A stretch of 5,583 nucleotides of DNA from Thermoanaerobaculaceae bacterium (lineage in GTDB: Bacteria; Acidobacteriota; Thermoanaerobaculia; Thermoanaerobaculales; Thermoanaerobaculaceae): positions 1 to 5,583 of the forward strand of contig JALHTD010000019.1 of NCBI GenBank assembly GCA_022865555.1. The letters run 5' to 3'. The position numbers were made by a program, and so were the translations under genes. Positions 1 to 5,583 of the stretch are shown in pieces (the stretch's first letter is position 1; each line of letters starts with the position of its first letter). The notes beneath the pieces were generated by a model, which saw nothing but the letters and a program-made list of their open reading frames with translations, was not told where the DNA came from and did not search any database.

Positions 1-228
1 GAAGTAGAGAGCCGTGCCGGCCGGGTCGCCGGCCCGGTCGAACGGGTGGTCCAGCAGCACCGAGCCCGCCTGCGCCGGCACGAACGCGTTGGCCCGTTGC
101 AGCACTTCCTGGATGAAGCTGGCGGCATCCATCGCCTCGGGGACACCCGTGTCGTGGCGGTAGCGCTCCAGGAAGGTCTCGAGCTCCGTCGCCGGGAGCA
201 CATTGATCTTGAGCCGGACCTCGCTCAC
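1..228 (-). CDS. GAF-domain protein, N-terminal fragment (3' end outside window)
   Basis: An open frame of 76 codons runs off the left edge. It starts at a GTG whose first bases are shared with the batD stop codon (GTGA, 225-228), so it is probably translated by coupling with batD; I see no convincing GGAGG site before it. The protein begins VSEVRLKINVLPATELETFL, a predicted helical lead-in of about 35 residues. It continues with a helix around residues 37-50 (ASFIQEVLQRANAFV) and then PAQAGSVLLD (residues 51-60). A helix ending in a conserved proline, followed by a strand of the type 'AGSVLLDDP', is how many GAF sensor domains begin. GAF domains bind small molecules or act as regulatory dimer modules, often in front of kinase, cyclase or transcription-factor output domains. 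The output domain here lies outside the window, so the job of the whole protein is unknown. The gene is real on frame, overlap and protein-like composition; the GAF assignment is moderate. Confidence 0.72.
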   Translation of the reverse strand, partial: MSEVRLKINVLPATELETFLERYRHDTGVPEAMDAASFIQEVLQRANAFVPAQAGSVLLDHPFDRAGDPAGTALYF

Positions 229-1805
229 TGTTCCAGTCTATCAGCGCGCTGCAGTGTTGTCGCGACCAGCCGTGCGACTCGCAGACGCAAGTTGGGGAGC
301 GCATCGGTGGGCTCCGTAAGGGAGGGTGCGAAGCGCAGGCGTTCGCACGTCCGCACAAGCTCCGTCGCCTCGGCGGCCTCCGCCTGCGGGCAGCCGGCGG
401 CCGTCAGGCGATCGGCGCCCTCGGCGACCGTCGCACCGAAGCGGGACCGCGCCCAGGTCTCCACCGCGAGCTGAAGGCGTCGCAGCTCCTGCGCCGGGTC
501 GGCACCCGTTGCGGGCGGGAGCGGGACGCCTCTCCGGCGAGCCCTCCAGGTGATGGCCGCCGCCGTAGCCGCCACACCCAGCACGAAGGCGACCAGCAGG
601 AGCGCCGGCCAGGGGAGCGTGCCGCGGGCCCCCGGAGTCGCGGCGACCGGCGCGGCCACCGGGGGCACGGCGGAGGCGGGGCCGACCACCAGCGCCAGGG
701 CGGGGAGGGTGTGGCTGGTGTAGCTCGCCCCCGGTTTGAAGCTGCAGAAGCGGACTTCAGGCAGTTCGTACCTCCCGGGGCGCAGCGCCTCGACCGGGAT
801 GCGCCAGCGCCGCCACCCGGCCAGGCCGCGCCGGGAGGGCTGCCACTGGTGGGTCTCCTCCGCGGGAAAGCTGCGCAGGCCCTCCGGCAGGCGCATCGGC
901 GGCGGGTCCAGCAGCGGGAGGTTTCCGACCCCTTCCACCTCGACCTCGAAAGTCACCAGGTCGCCGACCCGCAGCTCGTTTTCGAGCAGCCGGCGGGAGA
1001 AGGCGAGCTCGCCAACCGCGCCGAAAAACGGACCCGGGGCCGGTGGGAGCGGCCTCACCTCCGCCGCCACCGTGCGCGAGGTGACGGTCCTGACGGGGAG
1101 CGCGGCGCTCTCCCGCTCGCCCGGGGCGGCCACCGCGCGCGCCCTTGCCGGAGGGATCTTCAACCGGCCTGCCTGTACCGGGATCACCAGCCAGCCGCCC
1201 AGCGCGACCCGCGCCATCCCATCTGGGGTTGCACCCACGGCTGCGACCTCGTCGGAGGGCAGCCGCTCGCTCCAGCTCTCGGGGAACGAGGTCTGCACCT
1301 CCCAGCCTTCGGCCCCGACCTCGCCCGGCGACTCCACGAAAAACCTCACCACCAGCGGCTCTCCCACCAGGAGGCGCGGGGTGGAGAGCTCGACTCGCAG
1401 CTCCGGGCGGGTGGCCTCACCCGCAGTGCGGCCGCCCGCCAGGGCGGTCCCACGCACCGGGTTCGTGACCGCGCTTGCATCTCCGAGGCGGACGGTCGTG
1501 GGGCCGACCGCGATTCCTCCCAGCGTGCGTGCGCGCATGACCCAGGTGAGCGCGGTGACCGCAATCGGCTGGTTCCCTTGCCAGGTGACCTGCTGCGCGA
1601 GCACCGGCCCCGCCAGCACCTCGAGGTTGGTGAGCTCCCCGAGTACCCCGCTGATCTCGCCGGGGCCCGGGCCCTCGAGCACGACCTGGTAGCGCAGGGT
1701 GCCCGGGATGGTGCCGCTGAGAAAGCGCGCGTGCGGCTGCCGGGGCGCGGCGGCCACGACCGCCGCCATGAGGAGCACAACCGCGAAGGGCAGCGCGCGG
1801 CGCAT
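225..1805 (-). CDS. batD: BatD family protein (secreted beta-rich domains, one TM anchor)
   Basis: A 526-residue protein. Residues 1-20 (MRRALPFAVVLLMAAVVAAA) form a signal peptide. Residues about 30-250 hold beta-rich segments, including TWVMRARTLGGIAVGPTTVR (88-107), which matches the BatD pattern of a strand, a turn with G, then 'I-x-P/G-x-x-V'. The family hallmark lies at 259-314: PFFGAVGEL, then LRVGDLVTFEVEVEGVGNLP, then LLDPPPMRLPEG. A transmembrane helix spans about 398-420 and is followed by RARRR, so the C-terminus should be cytosolic. That tail (436-526) starts DPAQELRRLQ and carries CERLRFAP (487-494). Length and layout are normal for BatD. It overlaps batB by one base (TGATG) and the GAF gene by four. 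The ATG at 1805 is preferred over the GTG at 1808 because it stands 7 bases from GAGGG, the spacing used by its neighbours. BatD is thought to be a membrane partner of the VWA proteins BatA and BatB, but its molecular activity is not established. Confidence 0.9.
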   Translation of the reverse strand: MRRALPFAVVLLMAAVVAAAPRQPHARFLSGTIPGTLRYQVVLEGPGPGEISGVLGELTNLEVLAGPVLAQQVTWQGNQPIAVTALTWVMRARTLGGIAVGPTTVRLGDASAVTNPVRGTALAGGRTAGEATRPELRVELSTPRLLVGEPLVVRFFVESPGEVGAEGWEVQTSFPESWSERLPSDEVAAVGATPDGMARVALGGWLVIPVQAGRLKIPPARARAVAAPGERESAALPVRTVTSRTVAAEVRPLPPAPGPFFGAVGELAFSRRLLENELRVGDLVTFEVEVEGVGNLPLLDPPPMRLPEGLRSFPAEETHQWQPSRRGLAGWRRWRIPVEALRPGRYELPEVRFCSFKPGASYTSHTLPALALVVGPASAVPPVAAPVAATPGARGTLPWPALLLVAFVLGVAATAAAITWRARRRGVPLPPATGADPAQELRRLQLAVETWARSRFGATVAEGADRLTAAGCPQAEAAEATELVRTCERLRFAPSLTEPTDALPNLRLRVARLVATTLQRADRLEQ

Positions 1806-3355
1806 CACCAGTCCCTCGCCGAAGACCTGACCACCGAGGACAGCGCGCGTACCGGCAGCGGCTGCAGCGCGGCGCGCGCGGCTGCCTCCACCAGTCGGTC
1901 CCGGCTCTCGCGGTCGCTCGGGGCGGTCGGTCTGCCAACCTCGTCCGCCAGGCCGGTGAGGGCGAGCTCCAGGTTGTGCCAGGCGTCGGGTTGCCTCGGA
2001 TCGGCGGCAATCGCCCGCCGCAGCGCCTCGGCTGCACCCGCGAAGGCGCTCCTCAGCAGCCGCACCGTGCCCAGGTTGTACCAGGCCGAGAAGGCAAGGC
2101 GCGGCGAGGCGGCAAGCTCGGAGAGGGTGCGCTCGCCTTCGGTCTCCCCCTCACGCGCCTGCACGGTGGCGAGGCCAAGCCGCAGCTCCGCATCGCCCGG
2201 CCGAAGCGCGACGGCCTGGGCGTACGCCTGGCGGGCCCCGTCCCAGTCTCCGCGCGCCGCCGCGCGGGCGGCGGTCCGCTCGAGCAGGGAGGCCGATCCG
2301 GGCAGCACCCGCTGCCAGGTAGAAGGCGTGGGCACCGGCGGGTTCGCCGCGGCGGCGAGCGGGACCGGCAGCAGCAGCGCGACCAGCGCGGCACGCCGCC
2401 ACGGCCAGAGAAGGAACGATCCGGTTGCGAGCAGTGCGGCGGCCAGCATGAACGGTGCGGCGTGGACGGGGGCTGCCTCGCGCTCCGAGATGCGCACGGA
2501 CCGGACGAGTGCCTCCGCAAGCGCGTGCGGGGCCCCGGGGAAGGCCGCGTCCACCACGCCGTCCGACCCTCCCCCCAGACGCCGCAGCAGTTCGGGCCTG
2601 GCGCGAGTCCGCACGAGGGCACCCGCCTCCCGCGCATAGGTGACGCCGCCCCCACCATCGGGTCGCGGCACCGGGCCCCCGGCAGTGGTGCCGGAGATCA
2701 GCGGCACGATTGCGATCCCGCTCCGCCGCAGAGCCTCCGCCACCCCGGCCGCGTCGCCCTCGAGCTCCTCCCCGTCGGAGGCGAGCAGGATGGCCCGCGC
2801 GGGGCCGCTGCCCGGCAGCAGGGAGCCGGCAGTAGCCAGCAGCAGCGCGAGATTGGAGCCGGGGGCGACCGAGCGCTCGAGGTTGGGGTCGGAGAGTCTC
2901 GCGTCCAGCGTCTCCGTGTCTTGCGTGAGCGGGACCAGGGGCCGGGCATCACCGGCGCCCACCGCCAGGCTCCAGTTGGCGTCGGGCAGACGGTGCAACG
3001 TCTGGCGCAGCACCGTTACCGTCCGGTCCAGCCGAGTGGGCGCCATATCGGCGCATCGCATCGAGGCCGAGACGTCGAGGGCGATCACCACGTCGAGGGC
3101 GGCGGCCGGGACGTGCTCCGGCTGGCCCCAGCGTGGGCCGGCGGCGGCCGCCGCGGCTGCAGCGGCGGCCAGCAGCCAGAGGACGAGACGGCCACCGCCC
3201 GTGGCCGGCACCCCGCCGAGCCAGCGCCGCCAGAGCGACCCGCTTCCGAGGCGCGCCTGCTGCAAGCGGCGCCAGCGGGTCAGTGCCCAGGCGGCCGGCA
3301 GCAGGGCCAGGGCGGCAATCGCCAGGAGCAGCCAGCGCGGCTCGACCCAGCTCAT
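1805..3355 (-). CDS. batB: BatB VWA-domain membrane protein fused to BatC-like TPR repeats
   Basis: A 516-residue protein. Two N-terminal membrane helices (about 8-26 and 57-73, the second with ten alanines in a row) precede a VWA domain at about 86-285. The MIDAS loop is DVSASM (D94, S96, S98), followed by the BatB-typical continuation ADMAPTRLDR (102-111). The third MIDAS loop is ASDGEE with D194. The second loop reads APGSNLA, so Ser167 stands where Thr is usual. Another pair of helices covers about 301-336. The C-terminal third has TPR-like repeats: about 359-391 (ARGDWDGARQAYAQAVALRP) and about 422-455 (WYNLGTVRLLRSAFAGAAEA), ending in the WHNLELAL motif (459-466) common in BatC. The start is the ATG at 3355, which overlaps the batA stop (ATGA) and has GGAGGG 7 bases upstream; the open frame extends 63 bases further but only adds an Arg-rich leader. 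VWA domains bind protein ligands through a metal ion, and TPRs dock partners. VWA-TPR fusions are known from proteobacterial Bat operons. Confidence 0.93.
   Translation of the reverse strand: MSWVEPRWLLLAIAALALLPAAWALTRWRRLQQARLGSGSLWRRWLGGVPATGGGRLVLWLLAAAAAAAAAAGPRWGQPEHVPAAALDVVIALDVSASMRCADMAPTRLDRTVTVLRQTLHRLPDANWSLAVGAGDARPLVPLTQDTETLDARLSDPNLERSVAPGSNLALLLATAGSLLPGSGPARAILLASDGEELEGDAAGVAEALRRSGIAIVPLISGTTAGGPVPRPDGGGGVTYAREAGALVRTRARPELLRRLGGGSDGVVDAAFPGAPHALAEALVRSVRISEREAAPVHAAPFMLAAALLATGSFLLWPWRRAALVALLLPVPLAAAANPPVPTPSTWQRVLPGSASLLERTAARAAARGDWDGARQAYAQAVALRPGDAELRLGLATVQAREGETEGERTLSELAASPRLAFSAWYNLGTVRLLRSAFAGAAEALRRAIAADPRQPDAWHNLELALTGLADEVGRPTAPSDRESRDRLVEAAARAALQPLPVRALSSVVRSSARDW
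1813..1817 (-). promoter_or_regulatory. Ribosome binding site for batD
   Basis: GAGGG on the coding strand lies 7 bases before the ATG at 1805 and only 4 before the alternative GTG at 1808. It is weaker than the sites of the other genes, but its spacing favours the ATG. Confidence 0.55.
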
Positions 3356-4272
3356 GCCCAGGCCCTCCGGTTCACGAGCTCGGCGAGGGCTGCCCCGAGG
3401 AGCAGCACGGCGGCCCAACGGGCGGGTGTGGCGCTGTGGTCGCTCCAGACGCGCTGGGCGGGCGTGGGACCCGCGCTGGGTTCGAGCGCCGCGAGGTGCT
3501 CGAACGCCGCTTCAAGAGCCTCCCTGTCGCGGGCCCGCACGAACTCCCCGCCGCTGCGCCGGGCGATCTCCCGCAGCAGCGCCTCGTTGACCCGCGACGG
3601 CGCGGCCGCGGCGGGTTCGGGCCCGACGGCGACGGTGCTCACCGGGACGCCGCGGTCCGCCGCCACCGCTGCCGCCGTGACGGGATCGAGCGCACCGGCG
3701 TTGTTCTCGCCGTCGCTCACGAGCACGATGCCGCCCGACCCTCGCTTCGTGTGCCGCAGTTGCTCCAGGGCCACCGCGAGGGCATCCCCGATGGCGGTCT
3801 CGGGGCCGAGGGTTGCCGGTGCCAGGCTCGAGGCCAGCGCAAGGAGGGTGGCGTGGTCGCGGGTGAGCGGGGAGAGCACGGCGGCCTTCCCGCCGAACGC
3901 CACCAGCGCGAGGCGATCATCGCGTCGGAGATCGGCCAGACGCTCCACGGCCCGGCGGGCCGCCGCGAAACTGTTTCTCCCGCGGCCCGGCGCTCCCATC
4001 GAGGCCGAGAGGTCGAGGAGGACGACCAGGTCGCGCCCCACGGACGGGGCAGCGCGCAGGGATGCGCGCCGCGGCCCCGCGGCACCCAGCCAGGCGACGG
4101 CCAGCGCCGCGAGCGCCAGAGTTGTTGCCACGTCCACAGTTACCCGGGTGCGGCGCACCGGGGCCAGGCTCGGGACCCGAAGGTGACGCCTGCGGGCCAG
4201 CGCGAGCCAGGCGAGGGCGGCCGGCGCCAGCACCGCGAGCGGCAGCAGGAGCGGGAAGGCGAAGCCGCTCAC
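3352..4272 (-). CDS. batA: BatA-type VWA-domain membrane protein
   Basis: A 306-residue protein with the standard BatA layout: a membrane helix at about 5-26, a second at about 46-65, a VWA domain at about 80-265 and a third helix at about 286-301 close to the C-terminus. The MIDAS motif is complete: DLSASM (D87, S89, S91), T159 in GPETAIGDAL, and D187 in VSDGEN. Metal-dependent ligand binding is therefore likely. FGGKAAVLSPLTRD (126-139) is the usual strand and loop between MIDAS loops one and two. The segment around 226-245 (SRVNEALLREIARRSGGEFV) corresponds to the BatA helix in which 'L..IA..TGG.yf' is conserved. The GTG start at 4272 overlaps the upstream stop (GTGA) and has GGGAGG 6 bases before it. 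It is one of a pair of adjacent VWA genes, which is diagnostic for Bat operons; the paired products are believed to form a membrane complex. Identification is secure, the cellular role less so. Confidence 0.94.
   Translation of the reverse strand: MSGFAFPLLLPLAVLAPAALAWLALARRRHLRVPSLAPVRRTRVTVDVATTLALAALAVAWLGAAGPRRASLRAAPSVGRDLVVLLDLSASMGAPGRGRNSFAAARRAVERLADLRRDDRLALVAFGGKAAVLSPLTRDHATLLALASSLAPATLGPETAIGDALAVALEQLRHTKRGSGGIVLVSDGENNAGALDPVTAAAVAADRGVPVSTVAVGPEPAAAAPSRVNEALLREIARRSGGEFVRARDREALEAAFEHLAALEPSAGPTPAQRVWSDHSATPARWAAVLLLGAALAELVNRRAWA
3363..3368 (-). promoter_or_regulatory. Ribosome binding site for batB
   Basis: GGAGGG on the coding strand lies 7 bases before the ATG at 3355, within the last codons of batA. 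It favours this ATG over the longer open frame that reaches 3418. Confidence 0.75.
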
Positions 4273-5000
4273 TGCCGGCCTCCCGTTGAAGCTGCAACCT
4301 GTGGCGCGGCGGCGAGCACGTCCCGCACAAGGGTGACGGCGTCCTCGGTGTACGGGGGGCTGCCGGCGAAGCGGGTCTCGTCCGCGAGCAGGAACGCAAC
4401 CCCGAACGTCTTCGCGAGGGTTGTCTCCAGCCTCGCGGCCAGCAGGCGCGAGAGCTCACGGGTGGTCATCGCGGCGCACGGCGCGCCGGTCGCCGCCTGC
4501 AGGAAGCGGCGGCAGCCGCGCGCGAGAGTGTCGGCGGCATCGGCCCCGGTCCAGCCGTCGGGCACGGAGAGGGGCGCCAGCGTCCGCTGCAGCTCGGCAA
4601 CGGGATCGGGACGCGAGCGACGCCGCAGCAGCCGGACAGCCAGCAGCACCAGCAGCACGGCGACCGCGGGCGCGACCAGGACCGCCCAGGGAAACGGCGC
4701 GGGCTCCGGAACGAGGAGCGGCCGCGGCTCCGCCTCGGGGGCAAGGGTGGGCCGGACCTCGACCGTGGATGGTTGCGCGCCGGGCAGCGGCACGCCGAGA
4801 ACCCCCAGCGCCAGCGGTCGGAGCGTCACGACCGTGGCCCCGTCTTCCGCGGGCCGTGGCCCGCTCACCACGAGGAAGTGGCCGACCACGGCACCTGCTG
4901 CCGGCGCGGATTGGGACCCCTGCAGGCGCACGTCCACGGAGGACCCGAAAGGGATCTGCAGCAGGCTCGCGGCCAGCAGCAGAGAGGCCGGACTAGGCAC
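4269..5000 (-). CDS. Single-pass membrane protein in the DUF4381 slot of the Bat operon, family not recognised
   Basis: I do not recognise this 243-residue protein by family. It begins VPSPASLLLAASLLQIPFGS, a short hydrophobic start that may act as a weak signal peptide although it lacks basic residues. A probably extracytoplasmic beta-like segment follows (about 20-104, including ATVVTLRPLALGVLGVPLPG at 55-74). One strong transmembrane helix spans about 105-124 and is followed by RLLRRRSR (123-130), which puts the C-terminus in the cytosol. The tail starts DPVAELQRTL (132-141), contains RRFLQAATGAPCAAMTTREL (164-182 region) and ends near DETRFAGSPP (207-216). The TTREL and D-x-x-RFA patterns recall the cytosolic ends of DUF4381 and BatD proteins. 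Gene order (DUF58, this gene, VWA, VWA-TPR, BatD) places it where DUF4381 sits in proteobacteria, but DUF4381 proteins are shorter and lack this outer segment. The GTG at 5000 is chosen because GGGGGAGG lies 7 bases upstream; a longer frame to 5108 adds only an Arg-rich stretch inside the DUF58 gene. Confidence 0.85.
   Translation of the reverse strand: MPSPASLLLAASLLQIPFGSSVDVRLQGSQSAPAAGAVVGHFLVVSGPRPAEDGATVVTLRPLALGVLGVPLPGAQPSTVEVRPTLAPEAEPRPLLVPEPAPFPWAVLVAPAVAVLLVLLAVRLLRRRSRPDPVAELQRTLAPLSVPDGWTGADAADTLARGCRRFLQAATGAPCAAMTTRELSRLLAARLETTLAKTFGVAFLLADETRFAGSPPYTEDAVTLVRDVLAAAPQVAASTGGRQ
4279..4284 (-). promoter_or_regulatory. Ribosome binding site for batA
   Basis: GGGAGG on the coding strand lies 6 bases before the GTG at 4272 and supports this GTG, which overlaps the preceding stop codon. 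Confidence 0.75.
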
Positions 5001-5583
5001 CGCGGCGCCTCCCCCGCGCCAGAAACGCGCGGGCCAGGGCAGGCGCCAGCAGCGTCTCGGGCGCGACCGTGAGCACGTCCGCGCGAACGCGGGAGATCTC
5101 CGGCGCATCGGGCGCCGGGCCGCTCACGCTCCACCCCGCGCGCCCCGTCGTGTCGCGCGCCGGGCCACGCGCGGTCGCGGTCCCCTTCCCGGCTCGCTGG
5201 TCCCACAGCCTGACCGCCAGAAGCTCGTGCCGGCTCGCCAGCGCGGCCAGAGTCCGGCCGTAGCCGGTGCCGAGGAACGGCGAGATCACCACCAGGACCC
5301 CGCGCCGGCGCAGCAGGCGCGGCACCTCGGCGAGGGCGCCGGAGAGGTCGCTCGCCCGCCCCCGGGGGCGCACCAGGAGCAGCTCGCCCACCATGCGGAG
5401 CAGCGAGGCCTCGCTGCGGCGCGCGGTCAGCACCAGCTCCTGCCGGTTGCTCCAGGCCGCCAGCGCCACCCGGTCCCCCACCGGCGAGTGCCGCACTGCC
5501 CACCAGAGCGACCACCTCGGCGGCCACCTCGAGGAGGGTGCGGGTGCCGCTGCCGGCCGCCATCCCCGCCCCGACGTCCACCA
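4993..5583 (-). CDS. DUF58 protein, C-terminal part, with an apparent frameshift near 5500 (5' end outside window)
   Basis: The gene enters from the right edge. From 5581 to 5501 it reads VDVGAGMAAGSGTRTLLEVA and onwards to AEVVALV, the first VWA-like strand and helix of DUF58. From 5496 to 4993 a different frame reads VRHSPVGDRVALAAWSNRQE and continues in register with the family: RASDLSGALAEVPRLLRRRG, then VLVVISPFLGTG, then ASRHELLAVRLWDQ, and a tail ending RAFLARGRRRGA. Dropping one G from the GGG at 5499-5501 joins them as ALVAVRHSPVGDRVAL and gives a 195-residue fragment. DUF58 proteins usually stand between a MoxR ATPase and the VWA genes, as here. The MIDAS-like residues are poor: D-x-G-x-G instead of D-x-S-x-S, Ser in GRASDL where Thr is usual, and SPF where SDF is usual. 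The stop (TAG) overlaps the next start by 8 bases. The frameshift may be a sequencing error or real decay. DUF58 assignment is firm; its biochemical function is not known. Confidence 0.87.
   Translation of the reverse strand, partial: WWTSGRGWRPAAAPAPSSRWPPRWSLWWAVRHSPVGDRVALAAWSNRQELVLTARRSEASLLRMVGELLLVRPRGRASDLSGALAEVPRLLRRRGVLVVISPFLGTGYGRTLAALASRHELLAVRLWDQRAGKGTATARGPARDTTGRAGWSVSGPAPDAPEISRVRADVLTVAPETLLAPALARAFLARGRRRGA
5008..5015 (-). promoter_or_regulatory. Ribosome binding site for the 243-aa membrane protein
   Basis: GGGGGAGG on the coding strand lies 7 bases before the GTG at 5000, inside the end of the DUF58 gene. It decides this start over the in-frame upstream codons. Confidence 0.75.
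5499..5501 (-). other. Probable one-base insertion (GGG on the coding strand) causing the DUF58 frameshift
   Basis: The upstream frame that carries the first DUF58 motif (codons starting at 5581, 5578 and so on) and the downstream frame that carries the rest of the domain (codons starting at 5496, 5493 and so on) meet here. Removing one G makes the coding strand read GTG GCA GTG CGG CAC and joins both parts without loss of residues. Upstream of this point the downstream frame reads Trp/Arg/Pro-rich and unlike the family; beyond it the upstream frame becomes Gly/Pro-rich. The exact base could lie a few positions to either side. Confidence 0.75.

Noticed and set aside
46..474. Plus-strand open frame of 142 codons over the GAF gene and the end of batD
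   Set aside because: Overlaps two genes supported by domain patterns and stop/start overlap; no motif and no ribosome binding site seen.
711..2639. Plus-strand open frame of 642 codons antisense to batD and batB
   Set aside because: Product is rich in Arg, Ala, Pro and Ser with no recognisable domain; it mirrors well-supported minus-strand genes and reflects the rarity of stop codons in GC-rich DNA.
3137..3172. GC-rich repeat or hairpin around the GCN run
   Set aside because: It is explained by the poly-alanine membrane helix of BatB and lies inside the gene, with no T-run to suggest a terminator.
1976..4186. Plus-strand open frame of 736 codons antisense to batB and batA
   Set aside because: Low-complexity, Arg/Gly-rich product, no domain or proper start context; the opposite strand encodes clear VWA proteins.
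5001..5108. Upstream ATG at 5108 as the start of the 243-aa membrane protein
   Set aside because: It would add 36 Arg-rich residues overlapping the DUF58 coding region by over 100 bases; the GTG at 5000 has a strong ribosome binding site at normal spacing.
4865..5490. Continuation of the 5581 frame past 5500 as a separate 238-aa protein
   Set aside because: After about 5500 this frame becomes Gly/Pro/Ala/Arg-rich and unlike any domain, while the frame of 5496-4993 carries the remaining DUF58 motifs.

Overview
The window is wholly coding and GC-rich (roughly 70% or more by eye). All real genes lie on the minus strand, so transcription runs from base 5583 down to base 1. It carries most of a Bat (Bacteroides aerotolerance-type) operon, the MoxR / DUF58 / von Willebrand factor A (VWA) family of membrane-associated gene clusters. 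The strong GC bias, frequent GTG starts and purine-rich Shine-Dalgarno sites fit a high-GC Gram-negative such as an acidobacterium, a deltaproteobacterium or a related soil or environmental lineage. The sequence alone does not fix the phylum.

Layout in transcription order: (1) 5583-4993, the C-terminal part of a DUF58 protein, cut by the window edge and interrupted by an apparent +1 frameshift near 5500; (2) 5000-4269, an unrecognised single-pass membrane protein of 243 aa in the position where DUF4381 proteins sit in proteobacterial Bat operons; (3) 4272-3352, a BatA-type VWA protein with a complete metal-binding (MIDAS) motif; (4) 3355-1805, a BatB VWA protein fused to BatC-like TPR repeats; (5) 1805-225, BatD, a secreted beta-rich protein anchored by one transmembrane helix and ending in a cytosolic helical module; (6) 228-1, the first 76 residues of what looks like a GAF-domain protein. 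A MoxR AAA+ ATPase gene would be expected just upstream, beyond base 5583.

Every junction overlaps by 1 to 8 bases (GTGCCTAG, GTGA, ATGA, TGATG, GTGA), and four of the five internal starts have a GGAGG-like site 6-7 bases upstream. This points to one transcript with translational coupling. No intergenic space exists for a promoter or terminator, and I saw no RNA gene, mobile element, CRISPR array or long repeat.

The products probably act as a membrane complex: VWA proteins with their VWA domains anchored at the membrane, BatD exposing a large domain outside the cytoplasm, TPRs offering a protein-docking surface, and DUF58/MoxR as cytosolic partners. The biochemical role of Bat systems remains poorly defined. 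The points most worth checking are the uncharacterised gene in the DUF4381 slot, whose layout and C-terminal module resemble BatD; the frameshift and eroded MIDAS motif in the DUF58 protein; and the GAF gene coupled to batD.
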